Shown: positions 1 through 11,046 of the stretch, piece by piece | Layout: the number at the start of each line of letters is the position of its first letter | How positions within the stretch are numbered: the stretch's first letter is position 1 | From: Persicaria tinctoria | Lineage: Eukaryota > Streptophyta > Magnoliopsida > Caryophyllales > Polygonaceae | DNA: 64,000 bases | NCBI GenBank assembly: GCA_037127255.1 | Contig: JBANSL010000004.1 | Coordinates: forward strand, 30,470,467 to 30,534,466 | Direction: 5' to 3' | Translations under genes and position numbers: made by a program | Notes under the pieces: model-generated | Databases searched by the model: none | The model's input: the letters and a program-made list of their open reading frames with translations, nothing else | What the model was told of the DNA's origin: nothing

Positions 1-47
1 ATTTGATTGGAGTGAGCATAGGCATCGATCTCCCCTCACGCACGTCA
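1..47 (+). repeat. 3' end of the 5' LTR of element 1
   Basis: Identical to 6763-6809. It ends CACGTCA, three bases (AAT) before the primer-binding site, as in element 2 where the LTR end is also followed by AAT and TGGCGCC. Confidence 0.9.
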
Positions 48-50
48 AAT

Positions 51-68
51 TGGCGCCGTTGTCGGGGA
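51..68 (+). other. Primer-binding site, tRNA-Asp type
   Basis: TGGCGCCGTTGTCGGGGA differs by one base from the complement of the 3' end of plant tRNA-Asp(GUC), the usual primer of Athila-type elements. Element 2 carries the unmutated form at 38959-38976. Confidence 0.9.
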
Positions 69-165
69 GTAATCAATCGCGCCTAGTCTAGTTGTTTTAG
101 GGTTGGGAATAGCCCATCCCCACCTTTCTTTTTAATTTTGTTTTCTTTGTTTTGTTTGAAGGTTT

Positions 166-3100
166 ATGCGAAGAAGTGAGCGTCCTCTATACGATCCATT
201 CACCGAGCCTGAACGTGTTCTACACCAACGCCTAAAGGAAAGGCTTAGGGGAAAGATGTCGGAAATGGAAGCACTTCGTGCGGAGCTAGAAAGGCTTCGC
301 AAAGAGAATCAAGAGGTGGCGCAGCCGGAAGCCGCTGCCAATCAAGCTCGTCAAAGAGAGATTGACGCCGCTAGGGAAGCAAGGGAGGAGGTCGAAAATC
401 TCAGGGAAGAGTTGGAGAGAATTCCAACAAATGCTCGCCAATACATGCATCCTACGTTGCGGGTGCCGGAGTCGGCGATTGTTCTCCCCAATATCAACTT
501 TGAGATCAAGACTAGCTTCCTCACCATGGTAAAGCGGACTCCTTTCAAAGGAAAACCCAATGAGTGCCCTATGGAGCACATGAAAGAGTTCAAGGAGATG
601 TGTGATACCATAGCCGATGGAAACAATTTGGAGTATGTTCGCTTGAAGGCTTTTCGTTGGTCCTTAGTGGGAAAAGCCCTTTATTGGCTCGAAAGCTTGC
701 CGCCGCGATCCATCAACACATGGGAAGAGCTTCATGATCTATTCATGAGCAAGTTCTTTCCACCTATGAAGACGACGGAGCTGCGCAAAAAGATCACGAC
801 CTTCAAGCAATTGAGGAATGAAACTCTCGCCGAAACTTGGGAGAGGTTTAAGGAGTTGATTCGCCAATGCCCTACTCATGGGCAACCACCTTATGTTTTG
901 CAAGAGATCTTCTTCAACGGCATCAACTCGGCTACTAAGGATCGGATCAACATCCACACATCCTATAGGTACATTGAGATGCTTCCTCAGGAGGCGTGGG
1001 ATGCACTTGACAAGCTCACGGACTTTGATACTACTTATGGGACTCCCACGAACATTGATGCGAGGCCTTCCCCATCGATGCCACTTTATCAACCTTCCGA
1101 TGAGATTGACCCTGATGTGCGGCAACAATATATGGAGGATGAGAATAGAAAATTGAAGAAGCAAGTAAGATTTCTCTCCAACAACAAGCCATGCATAGAG
1201 TGTGGGTCTACTTCCCACGTTACCAACGCTTGCCCACATGTCAAACAAGTGCAATCCGCTGATTCATATGGAGGAGCAAACTACATGAGAGGTCCTTATA
1301 GGAGCCAAGGCAATTACTACCAAAGGAACGATGGGCACTCCAATTGGGGTAATCATCCTCCTCAACATGATCAACGGCCCCCATATAGACCTCCAGGCCA
1401 AGTGGATCGTGAGCAACCTAGGGATGATATGAGATCTATTTTGGAGGAGCTAAGGAAAGGCCAAGCTGAGGCCAAGGCGGATGCTAGACAGTCCAGTTTG
1501 GAGATCAATACGCAGCTACGAAGCATGAATGCAAGGTTTGGGGACATAGATATTTGGAGGAAGAACCTTGAGACCCAATTGGGTCAATTGGCGGCTCAAA
1601 TTCCAAAGCCAAGTGGCCAACTACCCGGCCAAAATGAAGCCAACCCCAAATCCCAACATATCGCAGCCATTCAAACAAGGAGTGGGAAGGTTCTACCGGA
1701 AAGGGAAGCCAAGGAGAAAGGAGAAAAAATCGGCCAACCCAACACAGGCCTCGGCGCCGACACCTCTACCCTCGGCGCCGACACCCTGACAGTGAACAAA
1801 CCTACTGCATTCAAACAGGCCCTCGACGCCGACACCCCTGACTTCGGCGCCGACACTCTGACAGCAAACCAAGCTACTACAGAAACTTTTGTGGGCACAC
1901 AGACCCTCGGCGCCGATACCCCTGACCTCGGCGTCGACACCTCTGAGGAAGCTCCTGCACAATCCCTCAACGCCAACCCCTCTACTATCGGCGCCGATAC
2001 CTCTGCAGGCCAACCCACACCTACACCCGATGTATTGACCACTCCAAAAGCCAAACCCAAGCTCCCTTATCCCTCAAGAGCTCTCAAGGATCCCACCGAA
2101 GGGAAGTTTAGGAGATTTGTGAAGATTCTCCAAGGCTTAAATGTGACTATCCCCTTTACCGAGGCCCTTCAAGAGATGCCGGCGTACATCAAATTCTTGA
2201 AAGAGATCTTGAGCAATAAGAGGTCTATGTCGGAGATTTCGGAGGATTGCAACGCCGTCAACTTTCCCGAAAAGAGAGCTGACCCGGGAAAGTTTACCGT
2301 CACCATTGGCCTAGGCGAACATCGATATCGAGCTCTATGTGATCTTGGTGCAAGCGCAAGCCTTATGCCACTCTCCATATGGTCCAAGATTAACATGGGA
2401 CCACTAGTACCCGTCAACATGCGGCTCTATATGGCGGACAACTCCTCGGTGGAACCTACCGGTGTGATGGATGATGTACCGATAAAGGTAGGTAAGTTCT
2501 ATGTTCCCACCGATTTCATAGTACTTGATATGCCTATAGATCCTGTTGTGCCTATTATCCTAGGGCGCCCTTTCTTAGCCACGGTGGATGCGATTATCAA
2601 TGTGAGGAAAGGTCTCCTAACTTTCAAAATTGGGGATGAGCTTGTTGAATTTCAATTTGACCCCAATCTAAGGGAGGTAAGAAAAACGGAGGTCAAGATG
2701 GTTTACACGGACATGGAGAGGACCTTTACTCATGAGGAGTCCATTTGTATACCACCCACCGAAGGAGAGGAGAGCATTATTGAGGAGCTCTTGGCCACCC
2801 TTGAAGAAGATGAGAGCGAAGAAATTACAAAAGCCACTGCTGACCCCTCGGCGCCGACACTCTCAGCCTCGGCGTCGACCCACCTGGAGGATATAATGCT
2901 TCTGCAGAATGCTGAAAAAGCTACAGATGCCTCGGCGTCGACACCTCCAGCAGCAAGACAACGTGAAGAAGATGGTTGTGCTACCATGGAAGGAAGAGTT
3001 GACGAGAAAGGTGAGAGTTGGGCCGAAGACCACCATCCCGGCCCCAACAAGGTAAGTCAAGGTATGAAATTATCTTCCCCTATTTCCATTAAAAACTTAT

Positions 3101-3384
3101 CTATTACGAATGGAAGAGGTATGCCTTGGTTTGTGAGATTATGTAGGGGATGCAATGAAGATCCAAAAGCTTATGAGGTAGGAGATACGGTGTACATCTC
3201 CAAGGTCAAGAGCCATTGGTTCCCTAGCAAATTCAAAGAGAGAAAGGTTGGGCCATTCGAAATTCACAAGATTCGACTCGGCGCAATGGAGTTAAAGGAC
3301 AAGGAAGGAGTCATATTCAAGGTCGAACTAGAGAGTCCAGAGGAGGAGGCCCGTGCCACATGGGCCTTGCGAATTCCCACATGA
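166..3384 (+). CDS. Gag-protease polyprotein with integrase-C-terminus-like tail (element 1), intact
   Basis: A 1072-residue retrotransposon polyprotein that would form the particle and process it. Visible parts: an alpha-helical, Glu/Arg-rich coiled coil at residues about 10-85; a retrotransposon Gag domain at about 90-280; one CCHC zinc knuckle (C-x2-C-x4-H-x4-C) at about 343-356; a low-complexity linker full of GADT repeats at 528-613; a retropepsin with active site DLGAS near residue 725 and the partner segment IILGRPFL; a second linker at 893-927; and a tail at about 960-1072 with YEVGD...WFPSKF...GPFEI. The tail resembles the SH3-like C-terminal end of Gypsy integrases. RT, RNase H and the integrase DDE core are missing, yet the frame is open throughout, so this is not random decay. 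The ATG lies 97 bp after the primer site. Translocated enzymes from an autonomous relative would be needed; that is inference. Confidence 0.9.
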   Translation: MRRSERPLYDPFTEPERVLHQRLKERLRGKMSEMEALRAELERLRKENQEVAQPEAAANQARQREIDAAREAREEVENLREELERIPTNARQYMHPTLRVPESAIVLPNINFEIKTSFLTMVKRTPFKGKPNECPMEHMKEFKEMCDTIADGNNLEYVRLKAFRWSLVGKALYWLESLPPRSINTWEELHDLFMSKFFPPMKTTELRKKITTFKQLRNETLAETWERFKELIRQCPTHGQPPYVLQEIFFNGINSATKDRINIHTSYRYIEMLPQEAWDALDKLTDFDTTYGTPTNIDARPSPSMPLYQPSDEIDPDVRQQYMEDENRKLKKQVRFLSNNKPCIECGSTSHVTNACPHVKQVQSADSYGGANYMRGPYRSQGNYYQRNDGHSNWGNHPPQHDQRPPYRPPGQVDREQPRDDMRSILEELRKGQAEAKADARQSSLEINTQLRSMNARFGDIDIWRKNLETQLGQLAAQIPKPSGQLPGQNEANPKSQHIAAIQTRSGKVLPEREAKEKGEKIGQPNTGLGADTSTLGADTLTVNKPTAFKQALDADTPDFGADTLTANQATTETFVGTQTLGADTPDLGVDTSEEAPAQSLNANPSTIGADTSAGQPTPTPDVLTTPKAKPKLPYPSRALKDPTEGKFRRFVKILQGLNVTIPFTEALQEMPAYIKFLKEILSNKRSMSEISEDCNAVNFPEKRADPGKFTVTIGLGEHRYRALCDLGASASLMPLSIWSKINMGPLVPVNMRLYMADNSSVEPTGVMDDVPIKVGKFYVPTDFIVLDMPIDPVVPIILGRPFLATVDAIINVRKGLLTFKIGDELVEFQFDPNLREVRKTEVKMVYTDMERTFTHEESICIPPTEGEESIIEELLATLEEDESEEITKATADPSAPTLSASASTHLEDIMLLQNAEKATDASASTPPAARQREEDGCATMEGRVDEKGESWAEDHHPGPNKVSQGMKLSSPISIKNLSITNGRGMPWFVRLCRGCNEDPKAYEVGDTVYISKVKSHWFPSKFKERKVGPFEIHKIRLGAMELKDKEGVIFKVELESPEEEARATWALRIPT
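1749..2005 (+). repeat. GC-rich motif cluster in linker 1 of element 1 ORF
   Basis: Seven or eight dispersed copies of CTCGGCGCCGACACC and close variants (near 1749, 1770, 1821, 1842, 1905, 1926 and 1988), read mainly as L-G-A-D-T. Spacers between copies are unrelated to each other, so this is an interspersed rather than a simple tandem repeat. Confidence 0.9.
2846..2946 (+). repeat. GC-rich motif cluster in linker 2 of element 1 ORF
   Basis: Three more copies of the CTCGGCG(C/T)CGAC motif (near 2847, 2868 and 2931) between protease and tail. Here they are read in another frame (S-A-P-T and S-A-S-T). Confidence 0.88.
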
Positions 3385-5308
3385 ACATAAGAGAAGAAGT
3401 CGGCCTAGCGACTTAAAAATCTAGAGCTTGTACATAGACTATGATTATTTAGGATTTTATTTTTGTTGGTTTTGGTTTTGGATTTTGTTTTGGTTTTGCT
3501 TTAAACTTTGTTTTTTGAGGTTTTGGTTTTGATTGCTCACGAATTGGTAGGTGCTAAGCATGACAAAAGGACAACCTTGGAGAAGAGAAGCTTATCGACC
3601 ACTCCATGTCGACGTCGACTCCTAGGCACGATAGTAGCACCTATTTCCATTCGGAATGAGCTCCAATTCTATCTTGTAAGTCTTTGTTTACACCCATCTC
3701 TTATTTTTGAGCTTGTACTTTGAGGACAAAGTAAATTTTTAACTATGGGGTGGGGGTAACAACTTACTATATGCTTATGGTTTGAGGTTTGTTTTTGGTG
3801 GTGTTGTTTTGCATTATTTTGTATTTTTGCATATTCTGCATTTTTATTGAGTCCATAAAAATTAAATACAAAAAAAAAAAATCTGAAAAATGTCGAAAAA
3901 AAAAAGAAAAAAAGAATGCATTGTTAGTTATATTCTAAACACCTAACTTAGATGTCCTATGATGATGCCTAATAATCGACTTTATCATGTAAACCCTATG
4001 ATATGTTTGGATGGTTTAGCCGAAGTCTCCTGAAAAGTTTGATTTTTATGTGGTAATTTGACTTGCGATTATAATTGAGCACATATGATTCTAGGTAGAG
4101 GTGATTGAAATCCAAATCTATGTCCTAGTGAGATATTTTTGACCTTATAGGGAATGTTCTTCATATTTTTATATTTCCCTCTATTTTTTATGTGTGATTT
4201 ACTCTCCTTATGTGATTACCTCTTGACATTGATGTGGTTATCTATTTCTTGAGACCGATTATGAGATACTAGTTCATTGCTTATTAAAATTAGATGATGG
4301 AGGACTTATATTTTCTTAGCCATATTTTATCCATTCTTTTACCTACCTTACATATTATCCTTGCTTGAAGCCCTTTGAGCCTTGGCCTATTCTTTGTTAG
4401 CTCCACAAAATTGATTCCTAGCCGATTATAAGCTTGACCCTTTATCCGGGAATTAGGATTTAGAGTTGGTTGGAATTTGATTGAGTTGAGTTTGATGGAG
4501 AAGAAGCTAAGTTGTTGAGCTTTGTTGAGATGCTTTGAGTGAAGTTTGTAAGATGTGCTATATTCCTCACATTGTTCTTGTATTTTAGAGGCTCCGAAAA
4601 TTTATATATATGTATTATTGCCGAAGGAGAAGAAAAAAAATGTCGAGAAAAAAAAAAGAAAAAAAAAAGAAATGCAGAAAAAAAAAGTGTTTATTAAGAG
4701 CCTAGTTTATTATATGTGAGAGTTGGATGAAATTGTTGGTTTAGAAGTATTTTCATGGGTTGATGATCTTGATTGTTGATGAGCATTGGTTATGTGCTGA
4801 ATTTTGAGATGAGTTGTTTGGTTGAGTTTAGTTGGAAGTTTAGGGGTCTTGATTCCCGGATTTTTAGCACCACTTTGCCGAAATAATTCCACGCCATTTA
4901 TTTCTTACCAAGCCACATTACAACCCGGCCGAATGAAGTCTTCTATGAAGTCTTTCATTGAGCCATAAGTCCTCTTGATGATTTTAGTTGCTTTGACATC
5001 TCCGGTGGAGAGATTGGTGATATAAATAACAATGTCTATGTAGCTTTTTACATTAAGGATTGAGTTGAGAGATGTTATTCAAAGCCTAAACACATTGAGA
5101 GTTGAGTGAAACACATATATCCATGTGAGGTTGGATTTCGATTGCTTTTGCTTAGAGTTACCTATATATGTGTGATGACGTTTGATTGCTTGATTCTTTT
5201 AGACCACTTGCGCTTATGATGTTGCTTTTTGGCGAAGGTAAAGACTTGAATGATGTATTGGAGGTATTGGTTATTGTTTGGTTATTGCTTGAGGACAAGC
5301 AAGTCTAA
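3385..5308 (+). other. Non-coding 3' internal region of element 1
   Basis: About 1.9 kb without a credible ORF. It holds an internal polypurine-like module (3722-3756), two A-rich stretches (about 3870-3915 and 4630-4690), and a block near 4850-4895 (CCCGGA...TTAGCACCAC) that has a counterpart in element 2 on the minus strand near 25575-25610. Conservation between two diverged elements suggests a structural or replication role; that is inference. Confidence 0.65.
3722..3756 (+). other. Internal polypurine-tract-like module of element 1
   Basis: GAGGACAA followed by TATGGGGTGGGGG. The same arrangement (GAGGACAAGC...GTATGGGGTG) forms the 3' polypurine tract at 5291-5321. Element 2 also has both copies. 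Confidence 0.6.
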
Positions 5309-5321
5309 GTATGGGGTGTTT
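5309..5321 (+). other. Polypurine tract of element 1
   Basis: GTATGGGGTGTTT directly precedes the TGATG start of the 3' LTR. Element 2 has the same tract next to its 3' LTR. Confidence 0.85.
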
Positions 5322-6809
5322 TGATGTCCGCATATTTAGTCTTATTTTACATCATGTTTTCATTCCATTTGAGTCATTTTATTAGCTTTTGTGTCGGGAA
5401 AGTGTGTCGTTTGTGTTAGTTTTCGTATTATTCAAGATATGGAGTCTACACAAGCTTTGGTGGTGTTTTTGTAGGTTTTGGAGCTGATTTGGAAGAGTTT
5501 CGACGCACTTTAGAGCTTAAGGAAAAATCATGAATGCAATGGAGAAGCCAAGCAAAAGTAAAAAGTGGTGTAGCTGGAGAAAAGCCTTATTTTCGCCATC
5601 CATCACTTTGATTCAAGATCTGGAGCCTTCATGAGATATGTAGTCCTTGAAAAGAGCTTTCCAACGCATATTCATATGTGTCAATCGGATTAACGAGGAC
5701 TCGGGAAAGTGCGATTGAAGACAGAGTCGAAAAGCTGGAAAAAATCAGAAGTTACTGCATTCACACAGGTACCTCGGCGCCGACACCCCAGACCTCGGCG
5801 CCGATACCCTGTGCACCAGCATAATTTTCTGCGGGCTGTTTTAATTACTTTTTGGGCTTTTTAATTAAGGTTTCTATTTTATTCCTTTTTAGGATCTTTT
5901 AGTTAGATAGACTTGGGATATTTTATCCTTCCTTAGATAGATTATATTATTTTCCTTAGATAAAATCTCTTTCCTTGGAGATTAAGTCTTAATTTCTATC
6001 TTTAAATAAAGCCAATTAGAGGCTAATTAGGGATCTCTCTCTCCACACAGCACACGGCTGAATGCCAGCAGCAACAGAAGCACGTTTCTGGGTTTTTTTT
6101 GGCTGAAAGTTGAACGTGAATTTTAAGGTTTCATTTATGCAATTAAAGATTATGGATTCTTCCATTGTTTTTGGGTTTTCTATTGCAATGAGTGAGTAGT
6201 TCCCCCATCTTCTAGGGTTGGGGTGAACCCAACAATGAGCATGTGTGTGATGAATGAATCTATGTTTATTTGATGTTTTTATCTTATTCTACCCATGTGC
6301 TTAACCCTTTGATGAAAGTTTAAGGGAATTCATTATTGCAATTGAATTGAAAGAGGAGATTGTTAACATTGATAGTAATTATGGATCTTTGACGAAAGTA
6401 AAAGAGATCTAATTAATGAAAGGTAGAAACAAATAGGTTTTATGTGATCACCTCTATTATCTATTTGTTGAGTATGCGAAAACTATCTCTTTAAGATAAA
6501 AGCATGATTTCCCATATGATTCATTGATTTATACATGTCTTTGTTGTTGTGGTAAGCCCTAATCTTGGAAGTTCTTTCTCATATATTGCAATCACTTGTT
6601 ACTTGAGCCAAAATCAGTGTGTTCACCACCATTTACAGCCCCTATTTGCGCCATTTATTCCCCTATTTTCGTCCATAAAACAACTAGGATAGAACCGCTG
6701 ACATACTCCCTTGGATCGACCTTGATTTCCACTATACTATAGAGGGATTCGAGCCTAAATTTATTTGATTGGAGTGAGCATAGGCATCGATCTCCCCTCA
6801 CGCACGTCA
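5322..6809 (+). repeat. 3' LTR of element 1 (1488 bp)
   Basis: Starts TGATGTCC after the polypurine tract and ends CGCACGTCA, where the Copia D gag frame resumes. Two motif copies (CTCGGCGCCGA) lie at about 5773 and 5794. A weak TATA-like TTTAAATAAAGCC at 6001-6013 sits where elements 2 and 3 have CTATAAATAA. The text around 6210-6240 (TTCTAGGGTTGGGGTGAACC) has a similar counterpart in the element 3 LTR near 46305. Confidence 0.88.
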
Positions 6810-7330
6810 ATTATCAACTCCATGAAAAGCGACATCGTCGAGAACTTCATGTATGTGCAATCTGCACATGAGTTGTGGAATGAAACCAGGGAGAGGTTCG
6901 CTGAGTCGAATGCGCCTCTGATTTATCAATTCCATAGAGAATTCAGCAACATTCGTCAAGAGAACCTCTCTGTGGCAGTGTATTACAGCAAATTGAAGAA
7001 GGTTTGGGACGAATTACAGGCACTTGAAGGACATCCTATTTGTCGTTGTGGTGTCATGTCCAGGTGTAGCTGTGCAATCCTCAAGAAGATGCTGGAAAAG
7101 GAATCCATTGCACATTTAATGCAGTTTCTCATGGGGCTTGCTGATGGATTTGACACTGTGAGAAGTAACATCTTATCCATGGAACCATTGCCTTTGGTTA
7201 ACAAGGCATATCACATGGTTATGCAGATCGAGCGGCAAAAGGAGATAACCGGCGCTGGTAGTTCCTCATCCCATGAGATTCTAGCTGCTGGAGGAAAGTT
7301 TTCTGGTGGAGGGAGTTCATCTGGTAGGAA
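6810..7330 (+). pseudogene. Copia D gag, 3' part, truncated by element 1
   Basis: Encodes the typical Copia Gag (UBN2-type) segment with AHELWNETRERF and YYSKLKKVWDEL, which forms the capsid. The apparent start at 6765 is an artefact: its first residues come from the element 1 LTR, and gag sequence begins at 6810. A one-base frameshift between about 7300 and 7331 separates this part from the zinc knuckle, which follows in another frame. Confidence 0.85.
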
Positions 7331-10300
7331 TGTGACTTCTGTCATGAAAAGGGGCATGTGAAGGATACATGTTTCAAGCTTATCGGTTACCCGGACTGGT
7401 TCAAGGGACCACGAGGGAAACCTGATGGCAAGTTTGTTGCAGCTGCTCAAGATGTTGGAGGCTTTGATTCTCCTTTTGAGTTCGAGATGATCAACAGCAA
7501 AGATGCACAAGATAAGGGAGATGGCAAGCCAGATACAGTGCTAGTCAATGTTGTGTTTAAGGAAGTTCTTCGTATGATGAAAGGCAAGATGAAAGTGGAT
7601 GATGAGACTTCTGGCCCTGGGCAGAGTTCTGTGAAATTTGCTAATTTCGCAGGTATTGTTTCTTCTTCATCATATACTCAAAATCATGTTTGGATCATTG
7701 ATACGGGAGCAACGGACCATATTGCCTTTGAGAAAAGTGCATTTGTGGATCTACAAAAGCTCAGTAAGCCTATCATCATTGGGATGCCAGATGGATACAC
7801 ACGGGCTGTCACTCATGGTGGGACTGTTAATCTCAGTGATAAGTTGAAGCTCACCAATGTGTTGTATCTTCCATCTTTCACCCACAATTTGATGTCTGTG
7901 TCCAGATTGTTGGACTCTGATTCCTTGGTTTTTGCTTTCTTCTCCAAATTTTGCTTGCTCCAGGACATTTCAACTAGGCATGTGCTGCTTTCTGGTGCTC
8001 GGGTTCATGGGCTTTACAGGTTTGATGGCTTCAAATGCTTGCTGGATAGTGATGTGCCTGGATATAAGTCACCTGTTCGAGTGCTAGAGACAGTTGTTTC
8101 CTTTGCTTCCAATAAAGTGCAGATGGCTAATAATCTGCCCTTGATCCATGCTCGTGTTGGAAATGTTTCCATTTCTAAACTTCAACACTTGACTGATTAC
8201 AAATCGAACAATACTCATGGGTTTGTATGTGATACTTGTGAGCTTGCAAAGTTGCATAAGCTTCCGTTTTCTGCCAGTTCGTCTCTTGCTGCAGGGATTT
8301 TTGACTTGGTACACATGGACTTGTGGGGGCCTTATCGGACCCATTCTCTTTGTGGTGCTAAGTACTTCTTGACGGTTGTTGATGACCACAGCCGTTCCAC
8401 TTGGACCTTCTTGCTCAAGCAGAAGGATCAAGTGTTTCGTATGATTTCTGGTTTTATCGCGTTTGTAGAAACACAGCTCAGTGCCAAGGTTAAGGTCTTA
8501 AGGACTGATAATGGCACCGAATTTGTCAATCGTCAAGTTGCTGATCTGTTACTTTGCAAAGGGATCATTCATCAACGGCCAGTGGCCAATGTTCCACAAC
8601 AAAATGGTAGAGTCGAGCGCAAACATCGTCATTTGATTGAGATGGCTCGTGCTCTTCGTCTGTATGCTGACCTTCCTATTTGGTTATGGGGTGAGTGTGT
8701 CTTGACAGCCACCCATTTGATCAACATTTTACCCTCCTCTGTCTTGGGGTGGCGCACCCCCTATGAGCTTTTGTTCAAGAAACAAGCTTCATATGCAGAC
8801 CTCAAGGTTATGGGGTGCCAATGTTTTGCATTGCTTCCACCTTCCTCTCGTCATGGGAAATTTAATGCTAAGGGGGTTCGGTGTGTTTTCCTGGGGTATC
8901 CTCCCAATCAGAAGGGGTATAAGGTCATGGATTTGAGCACTAAACGGTTGTTTGTTTCTCGCCATGTCACTTTTCAGGAGACTGTGTTTCCTTTCAAACA
9001 TAATTCCTCATCTCTGAATCCAGACCCTATTCAGCTGCCTCGGGTCTCTATGGGGAATGATGGTTTGCCTGTTACTCGCACTTCACCCATCATTACCCAC
9101 ACCAACTCTTCCCATTTCAGTAATCTTACTCCACCTTCCATTCAGGATGAAATTCCTGACAGTATTAGCTCGTCGGCTCCTCCGGCAGTAGCTACTTCAC
9201 CAATTGCTTCCTCTATTCCCAACGCACATGGCAGTGATTCCAGCGCCATTGGTGTTGGCACAGTTTTATTTGATCAGCCAGATGAGTCCCCACACGGGGC
9301 ACGTCCCATTCGTCGACCAGCTCATCTACAAGACTTTGTTTGAGGGAAATTACCAACCAAGGCTTCTTCTGATTCTTTCTCCACTACATTTCATGTTGTG
9401 TCGCTTCATGATCTGTCCATCTATTCAGAGGATTATGTGGCGTCCCTCTATAATGTCTTGTCTACCTTTGAACCATCATCTTATGCTCAGGCTTGTAAGC
9501 ATCCGGTTTAGCAGCAAGCCATGGTTGTTGAGCTTGAGGCTCTAGAACGGAATTCGACTTGGATTCTTACGCAGTTACCAGTTGGCAAGAAAGCCATCAG
9601 GTGCAAGTGGGTCTATAAGGTTAAGTTTCGTCCTAATGGTGATGTAGAGCGATACAAGGCACATCTAGTAGCGAAAGGCTACACTCAAGAGAAGGAGAAA
9701 GATTATAAACACACGTTTTCGCCTGTTGCAAAGTTAAAGATTATAAACACACGTTTTCGCCTGTTGCAAAGTTTGCAACAGTTCGTACTTTGCTCGCTCT
9801 TGCGTCTGCCAACGCTTGGCCTTTGCATCAGTTGGACGTGAATAACGCGTTCCTTCATGGGTTTTTGGATGAGGAGGTTTATATGCTTCCTCCTCAAGGG
9901 TATTCCAAGGCACTTCCTGACCAAGTTTGCCTTCTTAAGCGCTCTTTGTACGGATTAAAACAGGCTAGTAGGCAGTGGAACATTGAGCTGACCAAGTTCC
10001 TTACTGGTTTGGGATATGCCCAATCGAAACAGGATTACTCCCTGTTTGTCAAACGATCTGGGAATCTTATTGCGATTGCCCTTGTCTATGTCGACGATAT
10101 GTTGGTATCCGGTGATGATGTTGTTGAAATCAGTTGATTGAAGGCTGCTCTTGATCACAAGTTCACAATTAAGGACCTGGGGCTCGCACGTTATTTCCTG
10201 GGAATGGAGATCTCCAGATCGTCGGATGGTCTTCGCTTGAATCAACGAAAGTATGTGGTCGATCTCTTATCTGATGCTGGACTCCTTCAGTGCAAGGAAA

Positions 10301-11046
10301 CTACTTTCCCAATGCAACGGGGCTTGCACTTGAGTCCTGAACAGGGTGAGCTTTTGGACGACCCTGAACGCTATCGTCGGCTAATTGGTAAACTTCTTTA
10401 CTTGACTGTGTCTCGCCCGGATATATCCTATAGTGTACAGCATCTCAGTCAATTTCTTTCCACCCCCCGACAACCACACTGGCAGGCTGCATTGTACTTA
10501 CTCCGCTATATGAAAGGCACAGCCAATTGGTGCTTGTTTTACCCTCGCATATCTGATCTGCACTTGAAGGGCTTCTGTGATGCTGATTGGGGGAGCTGCT
10601 CATTCTCGTGTCGTTCTGTAACGGGCTACTGCGTTTTCCTGGGTGGTGCACTGATCTCATGGAAAACCAAGAAGCAAAAAACCGTTTCGAAGTCGTCGAC
10701 GGAAAGTGAATATCGAAGCATGTCGACCACGGCTGGTGAACTGGTGTGGCTTGAAGGGTTGTTGAATGATTTAGGAGTCACGGTTCCCATTCCTATACCG
10801 CTTTGTTGTGACAATAAATCAGCTCAACACCTTGTTGCGAACCCGGTGTTTCACGAGAGGACTAAGCACTTACGGGTTGACTGCCATTTCGTGAGGGACA
10901 TGGTGCAGAATGGCTTCTTATACACAGTTCATGTTCCATCTTCTCTCCAACTTGCTGATTTGTTCACCAAGCCGCTTGGGGCTCACCGACATCGATTTTT
11001 GGCCTTCAAGCTTGGACTTGTCATTGACTCTCCAAATCCACCTTGA
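7331..11046 (+). pseudogene. Copia D zinc knuckle and pol (protease, integrase, RT, RNase H), decayed
   Basis: Copia polyprotein in domain order. CCHC knuckle at 7331-7372; protease DTGATDH near 7696; GAG-pre-integrase CxxC (CDTCELAK) near 8230; integrase core with MDLWGP, TDNGTEF and the Glu of QQNGRVERK; RT from about 9520 with catalytic YVDDM near 10088; RNase H with DADWG, STESEY and CDNKSA; end at 11046 with SPNPP. Breaks: stop TGA at 9341-9343; stop TAG near 9510 where the family has Trp; frameshift by a 38-bp duplication (9698-9773); stop TGA at 10135-10137. All main catalytic residues survive, so decay is moderate. Replication would need several repairs. Confidence 0.92.
9698..9773 (+). 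repeat. 38-bp perfect tandem duplication in Copia D RT
   Basis: The 38 bases 9698-9735 are repeated at 9736-9773 (beginning AAAGATTATAAAC). As 38 is not a multiple of three, the RT frame shifts here; the second copy leads into the correct downstream frame. Confidence 0.93.

Larger units (their letters stand above)
1..6809 (+). mobile_element. Athila-like non-autonomous LTR retrotransposon (element 1), 5' LTR cut by window edge
   Basis: The last 47 bases of the 5' LTR (1-47) recur at 6763-6809 as the end of the 3' LTR. Between them lie a tRNA-Asp-type primer site, one long gag-protease ORF, a non-coding 3' part and a polypurine tract. No RT, RNase H or integrase core is present in 5.3 kb of internal sequence. 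This fits the non-autonomous group called TR-GAG (terminal repeats plus GAG). The retropepsin and gag type, the tRNA-Asp primer site and the purine tract point to the Athila side of Gypsy. The element is inserted in the gag gene of Copia D, whose reading frame resumes at 6810. The 5' target duplication lies outside the window; the 3' copy would begin ATTAT at 6810. Confidence 0.88.

Noticed and set aside
1749..2005. Interspersed short repeats resembling a CRISPR array
   Set aside because: Repeats are only 12-15 bp with irregular spacing, lie inside a reading frame, and the genome is a plant.
6765..6809. Apparent start of Copia D gag at 6765
   Set aside because: These bases are the end of the element 1 LTR; the gag sequence itself begins at 6810.
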